Shown one piece after another: positions 4,851 through 12,627 of a DNA stretch of 13,231 nt (its first letter is position 1; each line of letters opens with the position of its first letter). The stretch lies in assembly GCA_025935595.1 (NCBI GenBank), contig JAICUZ010000039.1, forward strand, positions 1-13,231, given 5' to 3'. The position numbers and the translations under genes are program-made. The notes beneath the pieces were generated by a model that worked only from the letters and a program-made list of their open reading frames with translations, did no database searches and had not been told where the DNA came from. This DNA comes from Burkholderiales bacterium (GTDB taxonomy: Bacteria > Actinomycetota > Thermoleophilia > Gaiellales > Gaiellaceae).

Positions 4851-6839
4851 GTGAGCGGCCATTCAGAGCACCACGGGCACGACGCCGCCGGGCATGCGGG
4901 CCACGCCGACGTCTTCAGGAGCCGCTTCTGGATCACCCTGATGCTGGCCGTCCCGGTCGTCGTCTACAGCGACATGGTCCAGGACTGGTTCCACTACACC
5001 GCTCCGGAGTTTCCGGGAGACGGTCTGGTCGCGCCCGGTCTCGGCACGATCATCTTCTTCTACGGCGGCTCGGTCTTCTTGACGGGCGGGTGGACCGAGA
5101 TCCGCCGGCGCGCGCCGGGGATGATGCTGCTCATCTCGCTCGCGATCACGGTCGCGTTCGTGGCCAGCATCGCGACGACCCTCGGGCTCTTCGGCCTCGA
5201 GTTCTGGTGGGAGCTCTCCGCGCTCGTCGTCGTCATGCTGCTCGGCCACTGGCAGGAGATGAAGGCGCTCGGTCAGGCGCGCGGCGCACTCAGCGCGCTT
5301 GCCGAGTTGCTGCCCGACGAGGCCGAGAGAGTGCGCGACGGCGAGAGCGAGCGCATTCCGCTGAGCGAACTGCGGGTCGCCGACCTCGTGCTCGTGCGTC
5401 CGGGCGGCCGCGTGCCCGCGGACGGCCAGGTCGTCGCCGGCCGCGCCGACTTCGACGAATCGATGATCACGGGCGAGTCGAAGCCGGTGGCGAAGAGCGA
5501 GGGCGACGACGTCACCGCGGGCACGGTCTCGACCGACTCTGCGATCCACCTGCGCGTCACGGCCGTGGGCGAGCAGACGGCGCTCGCAGGGATCGAGCGA
5601 CTGGTCGCCGACGCGCAGGCGTCGCACTCTCGCAGCCAGGCGATCGCAGACCGCGCCGCCGCCCTCCTGTTCTACGTCGCGACAGCTAGTGCAACGATCA
5701 CGTTCGTCGTCTGGGCCGCGCTCGGCGACGTCGACCGTGGCGTCATCACCGTCGTCTCCGTCCTCGTCATCTCCTGCCCGCACGCGCTGGGGCTCGCGAT
5801 TCCGCTCGTCATCGCCCTCTCGACCTCGATCGCCGCCCGCAACGGGATCCTCGTCAAGGATCGACTGAGCCTCGAGCGCAGTCGCCTCGTCGACGTCGTC
5901 CTCTTCGACAAGACGGGAACGCTCACGCGCGGCGAGCACGTCGTCACCGGCGTGGCCGGCCGCGACCCGAACGAGATCCTGGCGCAAGCGGCCGCCGTCG
6001 AATCGGAAAGCGAGCACCCGCTCGCGCGCGCGATCGTGACGGCCGCACGTGAGCGTGGCTCCGTTCCGGCAGCCCGCGAGTTCCGCGCGATGAGCGGCCG
6101 CGGTGTCGAAGCGTCGCTGAACGGCATGCGCATGGCGGTCGGCGGCCCGGCCCTGTTACGCGAGCGCGGTGTCGGCGTACCGGACGAGCTGCGGCCGGAA
6201 ACAGAAGCCTGGCAACGGCGCGGCGCCTCGATTCTCTATCTCGTCCGCGAAGACGCAGTCGCCGGAGCGCTCGCTCTCGAGGATCGTCTGCGCCCCGAAG
6301 CGCGTGAGGCGGTCGAGCGGCTGCACGATCTGCGGATCCGAGTCGCGATGATCACCGGCGATGCGCAACAGGTCGCCGACGCGGCGGCCGCCGACCTCGG
6401 CATCGACGAAGTGTTCGCCGAGGTCCTCCCCGAGGACAAGGAGCGACATGTCCGCGAACTGCAGGAGCGCGGCCATCGAGTCGCGATGGTCGGCGACGGG
6501 GTCAACGACGCTCCGGCGCTCGCCCGCGCCGACGTCGGCATCGCGATCGGCGCGGGCACCGACGTCGCGATCGAGTCGGCAGGCGTGATCCTCGCGTCGG
6601 ACGATCCTCGCGGCGTCGTCGGCGTCGTCACGCTCTCGCGCGCGAGCTACCGGAAGATGATTCAGAACCTCGTTTGGGCGGCGGGGTACAACGTCGTCGC
6701 GATCCCACTCGCTGCCGGAGTGCTCGCACCGTGGAGCTTCATCTTGCCGCCGCCCGTCGGGGCGATTCTGATGAGCTTGTCGACGATCGTCGTCGCGCTG
6801 AACGCCCAATTTCTCCGCAGGCTCGACCTGAGACGTTGA
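4851..6839 (+). CDS. copB: P1B-3 type copper-transporting P-type ATPase (CopB-like)
   Basis: A 662-residue heavy-metal efflux pump of the inner membrane. Residues 4-19 form a His-rich metal-binding tail (HSEHHGHDAAGHAGH) in place of CxxC HMA domains, as in CopB. Core motifs: TGES 207-210 (actuator), CPH 309-311 in membrane helix 6, DKTGT 353-357 (phosphorylated D353), the HP dipeptide 389-390 of the nucleotide-binding domain, and GDGVND 548-553. Helix 7 has N-x5-GYN-x4-P (606-619) and helix 8 P-x6-MSxST-x5-N (634-651), the full signature given for subgroup P1B-3, which moves Cu(I)/Cu(II) and sometimes Ag(I). Eight membrane helices are visible. The GTG start (4851) is the only one after an in-frame TAG at 4812; the ribosome binding site is poor. 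No copper regulator or chaperone gene is adjacent. Confidence 0.93.
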   Translation: MSGHSEHHGHDAAGHAGHADVFRSRFWITLMLAVPVVVYSDMVQDWFHYTAPEFPGDGLVAPGLGTIIFFYGGSVFLTGGWTEIRRRAPGMMLLISLAITVAFVASIATTLGLFGLEFWWELSALVVVMLLGHWQEMKALGQARGALSALAELLPDEAERVRDGESERIPLSELRVADLVLVRPGGRVPADGQVVAGRADFDESMITGESKPVAKSEGDDVTAGTVSTDSAIHLRVTAVGEQTALAGIERLVADAQASHSRSQAIADRAAALLFYVATASATITFVVWAALGDVDRGVITVVSVLVISCPHALGLAIPLVIALSTSIAARNGILVKDRLSLERSRLVDVVLFDKTGTLTRGEHVVTGVAGRDPNEILAQAAAVESESEHPLARAIVTAARERGSVPAAREFRAMSGRGVEASLNGMRMAVGGPALLRERGVGVPDELRPETEAWQRRGASILYLVREDAVAGALALEDRLRPEAREAVERLHDLRIRVAMITGDAQQVADAAAADLGIDEVFAEVLPEDKERHVRELQERGHRVAMVGDGVNDAPALARADVGIAIGAGTDVAIESAGVILASDDPRGVVGVVTLSRASYRKMIQNLVWAAGYNVVAIPLAAGVLAPWSFILPPPVGAILMSLSTIVVALNAQFLRRLDLRR

Positions 6840-6841
6840 CG

Positions 6842-6878
6842 CGATCCCCTCCTCACGTTCGTGGTGAGGAGGGGATCG
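6842..6878. terminator. Perfect 15-bp hairpin, likely bidirectional terminator
   Basis: Positions 6842-6856 (CGATCCCCTCCTCAC) and 6864-6878 are perfect reverse complements with a 7-base loop. It begins 3 bases after the copB stop codon and ends 18 bases before the stop of the convergent exported-protein gene, so it can serve both transcripts. It has no T tract but is the strongest hairpin in the window. Confidence 0.85.
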
Positions 6879-6896
6879 AAGGCTCGAGTCCGACGC

Positions 6897-7298
6897 TCAG
6901 CTGCGAAGGCAGAACCAGAGGTCGTTTCGGGAGTTGTAGATGTACTCGCCGCCCGGTTGCTGCGGGCACGGCGGCGTTCCGCGCTCGTAGATGTCGGGCC
7001 TGAGCAGGTGCTGGGTGCCGATGAAGGCGCCCGTCGCGTTGTCGAAGACGAGGACCTCGTAGGACGGCGCTCTGTTCTCGAAGCCGGGCGTTCCGGGAAG
7101 CGGCGGCAGGCCGACGCCGGGCGGCGCGCACAGCGTGAGTGTCGGATCGAGTCGCGGCTGGATGCAGGTCCAGCCCGCCGCCTCTAGCCGGCTCGGCGTA
7201 ATGCCGTCCGCCCGTGCCGTGACCGCGGTCGCGCCCACAGCACACACCGCTGCGGTCAAGGCAATCACCAACATGGGTCTCGTGATGTGGCTTCTCAT
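6897..7298 (-). CDS. Small exported protein with four mature cysteines, unknown function
   Basis: A 133-residue protein I cannot place in a named family. Residues 1-30 form a Sec signal peptide: basic start MRSHITR, hydrophobic core LVIALTAAVCAVGATAV, and an ARA site before D31. The mature part (about 103 residues) has four cysteines (C45 in WTC, C57 in TLC, C111 in PPC, C130 in WFC near the end), enough for two disulphides, and a Pro/Gly-rich middle (58-72). Beta-strand-like stretches are YEVLVFDNATGAFIGTQHL and EYIYNSRNDLWFCL. No lipobox or membrane helix follows the signal. The start at ATG 7298 is fixed by GGAGGA three bases upstream; a longer frame exists to 7373 but lacks such a site. 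It lies 168 bases downstream of the response regulator on the same strand, so it may belong to that operon or be a target. Confidence 0.7.
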   Translation of the reverse strand: MRSHITRPMLVIALTAAVCAVGATAVTARADGITPSRLEAAGWTCIQPRLDPTLTLCAPPGVGLPPLPGTPGFENRAPSYEVLVFDNATGAFIGTQHLLRPDIYERGTPPCPQQPGGEYIYNSRNDLWFCLRS

Positions 7299-7301
7299 GC
7301 T

Positions 7302-7307
7302 TCCTCC
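7302..7307 (-). promoter_or_regulatory. Ribosome binding site deciding the exported-protein start
   Basis: GGAGGA on the minus strand, 3 bases before ATG 7298, placing the signal peptide exactly at the N-terminus. Confidence 0.7.
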
Positions 7308-7371
7308 GTCGTCGCGGATTTCGTCTCGGAAGCGATCGAAGCACCGGCTCGAACTCGTGCCTTCGGGGATC

Positions 7372-7407
7372 ACCCTGAGATCGCTCAGATCGAGGGAAAA
7401 CCCTGAG
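7372..7407. repeat. Cluster of CCCTGAG half-sites
   Basis: ACCCTGAG occurs at 7372-7379 and again at 7400-7407 (28 bases apart), with an inverted CTCAG at 7384-7388 between them. CTGAG-ATCG-CTCAG forms a short hairpin, and GGG-AAAA-CCC another. It lies between the response regulator stop and the exported-protein start. It could be an operator for the latter or a weak terminator for the former. Confidence 0.4.
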
Positions 7408-7466
7408 CCTGCGGCGAGAGTGTCAGCTCGTCGGCCGAGTTCCCGGACGTGCCGACGATGCAGACA

Positions 7467-8153
7467 TCATCTGCTCGCACTCTCGTGGTCGGTCTCGCTG
7501 GAGCCCGGCTCGACGAGCCCGCTCTCGTATGCCAGGACCACGGCTTGGGCGCGGTCGTGCACGTCGAGCTTGGCGAAGATGCGGGCGACGTGCGTCTTCA
7601 CGGTTGCGTCGCCGACGACGAGTGACTTGGCGATGTCGGAATTCGAAAGGCCGCGCGCGACCAACTTCAACACCTCGAACTCGCGCGGCGTGAGCTCCGC
7701 GAGCGCCGGAGGATGTTCCGATCGTCGAGGACGTCTCGCGAAGTCGGTGATCAGACGACGCGTGATCGATGGTGACAGGAGCGCGTCACCGGCGGCGATC
7801 ACGCGGACGGCATGCAGCAACTCGTCCGCCCCCGCGTCTTTCAACAGGAAGCCGCTTGCTCCGGAGCGAAGCGCCTCGTAGACGTACTCGTCGAGATCGA
7901 AGGTGGTCAGGATCAGCACGCGCGCCGACGATTGCTCTCGCGTCAGGATGCGCGTCGCCTCGATGCCATCGCCTCCGGGCATCCGGATGTCCATGAGGAC
8001 GACGTCGGGCCGTAACGACTGCGCCGCGTCGACGGCGTCGCGGCCGTTTGCCGCTTCGCCGACGACGTCGAGGTCCGGCTCGGCCTCGAGGATGACGCGG
8101 AACCCGGTGCGGACGAGTGCCTGATCGTCTGCGATCAGGACGCGGATCGTCAC
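7467..8153 (-). CDS. NarL/FixJ family DNA-binding response regulator
   Basis: A 228-residue transcription factor. The receiver domain (1-120) has the acidic pair D9-D10, the phosphoacceptor D55 in VVLMDIRMPGGDG, the switch threonine in LILTTFD (83-84) and K105 in FLLKDAGAD. The LuxR-type helix-turn-helix spans 153-213 (LTPREFEVLKLVARGLSNSDIAKSL, then ATVKTHVARIFAKLDV). All key residues are present, so it should be phosphorylated by its partner kinase and bind DNA as a dimer. The start GTG 8153 overlaps the kinase stop codon by 4 bases (GTGA), typical of translational coupling. Its targets are not shown; the divergent region upstream of the kinase and the exported-protein upstream region are natural candidates. 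Confidence 0.95.
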   Translation of the reverse strand: MTIRVLIADDQALVRTGFRVILEAEPDLDVVGEAANGRDAVDAAQSLRPDVVLMDIRMPGGDGIEATRILTREQSSARVLILTTFDLDEYVYEALRSGASGFLLKDAGADELLHAVRVIAAGDALLSPSITRRLITDFARRPRRSEHPPALAELTPREFEVLKLVARGLSNSDIAKSLVVGDATVKTHVARIFAKLDVHDRAQAVVLAYESGLVEPGSSETDHESASR

Positions 8154-9310
8154 AGGCCGCGGCCGAGCGGGAGGATCGCCCGCACCGCGTATCCGTGGCC
8201 GTTGCGGGTTCCGGTCCGAAGCTCGCCGCCGTACAGCGCGACGCGCTCGCGCATCCCGACGAGACCGTGGCCGGCTCCCTCGATGCTCGCCTCGCCGGCC
8301 GAGCCGTTGTCGACGACCTCGAGCTGGAGCGACGACGGGCCGTAACGCAGGATCACCTCCGCCTCGGCCGGCCCGGCGTGCTTGAGCGAGTTCGTCAGTG
8401 CCTCCTGGATGATCCGATACGCCGACAGGTCGACACCCACCGGCAGGTCGCGCGGCGTGCCCTCGACCCGCACCTCGACGGGCAGTCCCGCGGCGCGCAC
8501 CCCGTCGACCAGCGCATCGAGCGAGCCGAGCCCCGGCTGCGGGTCGAGCTCGGGGCGGCCGTCGGGCATCCGCAGGATCCCGAGGAGCCGGCGCAGCTCC
8601 GCAAGCGCCTCCTTCCCGCTCGACTCGATCGAGCCGAAGACGCCGCGCAACCCTTCAGGGTCGCCGAGCAGCCGCGGGCCGGCCTGCGCCTGGATCACCA
8701 TCACGCTGACGCTGTGCGCGACGACGTCGTGCAACTCGCGCGCGACCCGCGCGCGCTCCTCCGCCACCGCCTCTCGCGCGGCGAGGTCGCGGTGCCGCTC
8801 GGCGAGCTCGGCCCTCCGGTCGCGATCGCGGACCACCTGGCGCACGATCAAGACGACGACCAGGGTGACGAGCGTCCAGAGCACACGCCCGCCGTGGCTC
8901 GACGGCACGAGCAATGTCGCGACCCCGACCGTCAGCCCTGCGACGAAGCGTGGAGTCGGGGTCCAGACCGCCAACGCATAGAGCGCGAGCAAGTACGCGA
9001 TCGCGTTCGACACGACCTGCGGATCGCCGTGCAGCGCGATCGTCAGCGACTGGACGACCGTCGCCGCCGTCCCCGCCGTCGCCGGGAAGCGGCGGCGCAG
9101 CGCGACCGCCGCGCCGAGAACCGGTACCGCCAATCCGGGCACCAACCGCCCGCCGACCGCCAGGTGGCCGACCAGCACCTGTGCTCCGCCGAACGCCGTC
9201 AACACGACGGCGAAGACGAGATCGAGCAGCCGCGGCTCGATCCGAAACCGACGAAGGTGCAGGGTCGCGCTCACCCGGCCAAGCGTAAGTCGCGGCGCGT
9301 GGTCTGTCAT
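8150..9310 (-). CDS. Membrane sensor histidine kinase, HisKA_3 (NarX/DesK-type) family
   Basis: A 386-residue kinase. Five or six hydrophobic helices fill residues 28-159, with only short loops, so it has no separate sensing domain and probably reads a signal in or at the membrane. A basic, probably coiled linker (160-186) leads to the dimerisation helix with the phosphorylated H194 in ARELHDVVAHS. The ATPase domain has the N box IIQEALTNSLKHA (300-312), the G1 region DNGSAG at 334 and G2 GHGLVGMRERV (347-357). All catalytic features are present. ATG 9310 was chosen because it gives a compact N-terminus; it lacks a clear ribosome binding site, and GTG 9274 (V13) is an alternative. It precedes and overlaps the response regulator and is divergent from the membrane protein/Ca-ATPase pair. 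Confidence 0.92.
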   Translation of the reverse strand: MTDHAPRLTLGRVSATLHLRRFRIEPRLLDLVFAVVLTAFGGAQVLVGHLAVGGRLVPGLAVPVLGAAVALRRRFPATAGTAATVVQSLTIALHGDPQVVSNAIAYLLALYALAVWTPTPRFVAGLTVGVATLLVPSSHGGRVLWTLVTLVVVLIVRQVVRDRDRRAELAERHRDLAAREAVAEERARVARELHDVVAHSVSVMVIQAQAGPRLLGDPEGLRGVFGSIESSGKEALAELRRLLGILRMPDGRPELDPQPGLGSLDALVDGVRAAGLPVEVRVEGTPRDLPVGVDLSAYRIIQEALTNSLKHAGPAEAEVILRYGPSSLQLEVVDNGSAGEASIEGAGHGLVGMRERVALYGGELRTGTRNGHGYAVRAILPLGRGL

Positions 9311-9352
9311 CAAACCGTGGGTGGATCTGCGCCCCTCGAAGATCACCCCGGC

Positions 9353-9409
9353 AGGCTACGCCGAATCAGGTCAGGCGCCGACGACGGAGAACCGACGGCC
9401 TCGTAGCCT
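9353..9409. promoter_or_regulatory. Mirrored 8-bp repeat in the divergent promoter region
   Basis: AGGCTACG (9353-9360) and its exact reverse complement CGTAGCCT (9402-9409) flank 41 bases. Each arm contains TAGCCT (a TAnnnT -10-like hexamer) reading outward: toward the kinase on the minus strand and toward the membrane-protein gene on the plus strand. It may mark two divergent promoters or a two-site operator. No matching -35 elements are evident. Confidence 0.4.
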
Positions 9410-9426
9410 CGGAGTGCCACTACGCA

Positions 9427-9432
9427 GAGGAG
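9427..9432 (+). promoter_or_regulatory. Ribosome binding site deciding the membrane-protein start
   Basis: GAGGAG, 5 bases before ATG 9438. The open frame begins further upstream (9321), but the residues before M(9438) are charged and low-complexity, with no comparable site. Confidence 0.75.
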
Positions 9433-9437
9433 ATCCC

Positions 9438-9782
9438 ATGAACGCTCGCAACCTGCTGCTCGCTGTCACCTTTGTCCTCGCGGTCACGGAAACCGTCGAC
9501 ATCGTCGACACCGGAATCGCCGCCGCCGTCTTCGCCGCCCTCTTCTTCGCGTGCGGCGCCTGGTTCTGGCGCCGCGGGAGCATGATCGCGGCGACCATCC
9601 TCGGGCTCCAGTTCCTGGTCGAGGTGACGCAGGCCCACACCTGGAAGGACACGTCGATGGCGCTCAAGGTCTTCGTGATGGTCGTCGGGACGATCGGGCT
9701 CGCTGCGCTCGCGGCAGTGGTGGTCGATCGCGTCCGCCGCCGTCGCATCGCAGGCGGCGCCACGGCCCAGACGGAGTCTTGA
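9438..9782 (+). CDS. Small integral membrane protein, unknown function
   Basis: A 114-residue protein with about three or four membrane helices: roughly 5-20 (weakly hydrophobic, with E18 and D21 at its end), 25-43, 48-64 and 76-96, followed by a basic tail (RVRRRR) that should face the cytoplasm. Acidic residues E18, D21, D24 and E62 lie in or next to helices, which is unusual for a purely structural protein and could concern ion handling. I do not recognise a family. It starts the plus-strand unit that continues with the Ca-type ATPase 57 bases downstream, so a role as accessory or regulatory subunit of that pump is possible but not shown. It is divergent from the histidine kinase. Confidence 0.75.
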   Translation: MNARNLLLAVTFVLAVTETVDIVDTGIAAAVFAALFFACGAWFWRRGSMIAATILGLQFLVEVTQAHTWKDTSMALKVFVMVVGTIGLAALAAVVVDRVRRRRIAGGATAQTES

Positions 9783-9822
9783 GCTTCACCGGGCATAGCG
9801 CCGGCGCGTCTTTCTGCGGGCC

Positions 9823-9827
9823 GGAGG
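9823..9827 (+). promoter_or_regulatory. Probable ribosome binding site of the P2A ATPase
   Basis: GGAGG, 12 bases before GTG 9840, a rather long spacing. A later in-frame GTG at 9855 would be further still, so GTG 9840 is preferred. Confidence 0.4.
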
Positions 9828-9839
9828 CAGAATCGCCTG

Positions 9840-12626
9840 GTGAGTGCGCCGGCCGTGACCAAGCCGTGGTGCCGTGAAGCAGCGGAGGTCGCTGCCGAGG
9901 CAGGTACGGACAGCCGGAACGGGCTGACCTCCGCGGAGGCCGACTCACGCCTGAGCGCGCATGGGCCCAACCGGCTGGAGACGGCGGCGGTAGCGCCCGC
10001 GTGGAGGAAGCTGCTCGGCCAGTTCGCCGACCCGCTGATCTACCTGCTCCTGGCGGCCGTCGTCGTTTCGTTCGCGTCGTGGGCGGCGGAGGGCGCCGAC
10101 GGCGTTCCGTACGAGGCAGTCGTGATCGCAGTGATCGTCGTCCTCAACGGTGTGCTCGGCTACGTCCAGGAAACGCGCGCAGAGCACGCGGTCGCGGCGC
10201 TCCAGCGGATGGCGGCGGCCGCTGCGACCGTCGTCCGTGACGGACGGGAAGAACGGATCGCGGCGACCGAGGTCGTTCCGGGCGACGTCATGCTGCTGGC
10301 GGAGGGCGACGCCGTGAGCGCCGACGGTCGCCTCGTCGAGGCGGCGTCGCTGACGGTCGCCGAGGCCGCGCTGACGGGCGAGAGCGAAGCGGTGTTGAAA
10401 GACGTCGCTGCGCTCGCCGAGCCGACCGGGCTGGGAGACCGGGTGAACATGGTCTTCGCCGGCACGTCGGTCGCGCGCGGGCGTGGGCGTGCAGTCGTAA
10501 CGGCGCCCGGGATGGCGACCGAGATGGGCGCCGTCGCCACGCTCCTCGGCCGCACCGAGGAGCAGGAAACGCCGCTTCAGCGGGAGGTCGACCGGATCGG
10601 GCACATGCTCGGCATCGCCGTGATCGTGATCGCCGCGGTGGTCGTCGCAGCGATCCTGCTCACAGCGGACATCGACACTGCATCGGACGCCGCGTCGGTC
10701 CTGCTCGTCGGTGTCTCGCTCGCCGTCGCAGCCGTGCCGGAGGGTCTGCCCGCAATCCTCTCCGTCGTGCTCGCGTTGGGCGTCCAGCGGATGGCGCGCC
10801 GGCGAGCGATCGTGAAGAGACTGTCATCGGTCGAGACGCTCGGTTCGGCCTCGGTCATCTGCTCGGACAAGACCGGAACGCTCACGAAGAACGAGATGAC
10901 GATCGAACGGGTCATCACCCCGTCCGGTGAAGCGGAGGTCACGGGCAGCGGCTACCGGCCCGACGGCGAGCTTCGCGTGGACGGACGGCCACTCGACGAT
11001 CCTGTTCTGCTGGACGAGATCCGCGCGCTGCTCGTCGGTGGGAGCCTCGCCAACGACGCCGTCCTCCGCGAGGAGCACGGCACGTGGACGATTCAGGGCG
11101 ACCCCACGGAGGCTGCATTCCTCGTCGCCGAAGCGAAGATCGCGGGCCTGCACGAAGCGCGAGAGACACGGTTCGAGCGGCTGGCCGAGGTTCCGTTCAC
11201 GTCCGAGCGGAAACTGATGAGCACCGTCGAGGCGGACCTCGAGGGCGAGCTCGGCGTCGCGGTGGTCACGAAAGGCGCGCCCGACGTTCTGCTCGCACGT
11301 TGCACGGCCGAACGCGCAGCCGAAGTGGTGCGGCCGCTCGACGACGAGCGAAGACGCGCACTGCTTGCAACCGTGGAGCAGCTCGCCGAGCGCGCGCTGC
11401 GCACGTTGGCCGTCGCCTACCGGCCGCTTCCGGGCGCGTCCCGGCCGCCCGCGGACGAGTCGCTCGAGCGCGAGCTCGTGTACCTCGGACTCGTCGGCAT
11501 CCTCGATCCGCCCCGCGCGGAGGCTCGTGATGCGATCGCCGAGGCTTCCGCGGCCGGGATCCGCGTCCTCATGATCACCGGTGACCATCCGCGAACAGCG
11601 GCTCGAATCGCAAGCGATCTCGGCATCGCGGGTCCAGGCAGCAGCGCGCTCACCGGCACCGACCTCGAGTCGATGAGTGACGACGCGCTGCAGGCCGCCG
11701 TGCGGGAGGTGTCCGTCTACGCGCGCGTCGCGCCCGAGCACAAGCTTCGCATCGTCGACGCGCTCCAAGCCGATGGTCAGATCGTCGCCATGACCGGCGA
11801 CGGCGTGAACGACGCACCGGCGCTGAAGTCGGCCGACATCGGCGTCGCGATGGGGATCGCCGGCACCGACGTGACGAAAGAGGCGGCCGACATGATCCTC
11901 GCCGACGACAACTTCGCCACGATCGTCGCCGCCGTCCGCGAGGGGCGCGGCATCTTCTCGAACATCCGCAAGTTCCTGCGCTTCCTGCTCTCGTCGAACA
12001 TCGGCGAAGTCCTCACGATGTTCTTCGGCGTCGTGCTTGCCGGAGCCCTCGGCCTCGAGAACACGGGCGAAGCGATCGCGGTGCCGCTCCTCGCGACGCA
12101 GATTCTCTGGATCAACCTGCTCACCGACAGCGCGCCGGCACTTGCGATGGGCTTCGACCCGCCGCCTGACGACGTGATGGCGCGTCATCCTCGGAAGCTC
12201 ACCGACCGCGTGATCGACGCCGAGATGTGGCTGGGGATCTTCTGGGTCGGATCGGTCATGGCGATCGTCACGCTGGTCGCGCTCGAGCTCCGACTTCCCG
12301 GCGGCCTGCTCGACGGCTCCGGCGACATCGTCGAGGCGCGCACGATGGCGTTCACGACGCTCGTGCTCGCCCAGCTCTTCAACTGCTTCAACGCGCGCTC
12401 GGATCGGACGAGCGCCTTCCGTCACCTGTTCACCAACCGGTGGTTGTGGGGCGCGATCGCGATCTCCGTCGCCCTCCAGATCGCCGTGGTGCACGTTGCC
12501 TTCTTGAACAGCGCCTTCAAGACGACGCCGCTCACGCCCGCAGACTGGCTCATGTGCGTCGGGCTCGCCAGCGTCGTCCTCTGGGCAGACGAGGCGAAGA
12601 AGCTGCTCGTTCGAGGCCGCCGCTAG
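9840..12626 (+). CDS. P2A-type cation ATPase (Ca2+ pump, SERCA/PMR1/CtpF-like)
   Basis: A 928-residue P-type ATPase, normal length for P2A. An N-terminal cation-ATPase domain (about 9-80) precedes helices 1-2 (LIYLLLAAVVVSF and YEAVVIAVIVVLNGVLG). Actuator motif TGES is at 179-182, PEGLP in helix 4 at 300-304 (E301 is a Ca ligand), DKTGT at 343-347 (phosphorylated D343), and GDGVND at 653-658. Helix 5 carries N720-x2-E723 (SSNIGEVL) and helix 6 N759-x2-T762-D763 (WINLLTDSAP), equivalent to SERCA ligands N768/E771 and N796/T799/D800, so both Ca2+ sites look intact in these helices. This supports Ca2+ (possibly Mn2+) export from the cytoplasm rather than K+/Na+. It follows the small membrane protein by 57 bases, likely in one operon. 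The stop codon is one base from that of the convergent VIT1-like gene. Confidence 0.95.
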   Translation: MSAPAVTKPWCREAAEVAAEAGTDSRNGLTSAEADSRLSAHGPNRLETAAVAPAWRKLLGQFADPLIYLLLAAVVVSFASWAAEGADGVPYEAVVIAVIVVLNGVLGYVQETRAEHAVAALQRMAAAAATVVRDGREERIAATEVVPGDVMLLAEGDAVSADGRLVEAASLTVAEAALTGESEAVLKDVAALAEPTGLGDRVNMVFAGTSVARGRGRAVVTAPGMATEMGAVATLLGRTEEQETPLQREVDRIGHMLGIAVIVIAAVVVAAILLTADIDTASDAASVLLVGVSLAVAAVPEGLPAILSVVLALGVQRMARRRAIVKRLSSVETLGSASVICSDKTGTLTKNEMTIERVITPSGEAEVTGSGYRPDGELRVDGRPLDDPVLLDEIRALLVGGSLANDAVLREEHGTWTIQGDPTEAAFLVAEAKIAGLHEARETRFERLAEVPFTSERKLMSTVEADLEGELGVAVVTKGAPDVLLARCTAERAAEVVRPLDDERRRALLATVEQLAERALRTLAVAYRPLPGASRPPADESLERELVYLGLVGILDPPRAEARDAIAEASAAGIRVLMITGDHPRTAARIASDLGIAGPGSSALTGTDLESMSDDALQAAVREVSVYARVAPEHKLRIVDALQADGQIVAMTGDGVNDAPALKSADIGVAMGIAGTDVTKEAADMILADDNFATIVAAVREGRGIFSNIRKFLRFLLSSNIGEVLTMFFGVVLAGALGLENTGEAIAVPLLATQILWINLLTDSAPALAMGFDPPPDDVMARHPRKLTDRVIDAEMWLGIFWVGSVMAIVTLVALELRLPGGLLDGSGDIVEARTMAFTTLVLAQLFNCFNARSDRTSAFRHLFTNRWLWGAIAISVALQIAVVHVAFLNSAFKTTPLTPADWLMCVGLASVVLWADEAKKLLVRGRR

Positions 12627-12627
12627 C

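Noticed and set aside
4851..4920. N-terminal HMA (CxxC) metal-binding domain in the copper ATPase
   Set aside because: No CxxC is present; the tail is His-rich, which fits CopB-type P1B-3 pumps.
8117..9406. Long plus-strand open frame opposite the histidine kinase (about 429 codons)
   Set aside because: Composition is that of an antisense shadow (Arg/Asp/His-rich), while the minus strand encodes an intact kinase.
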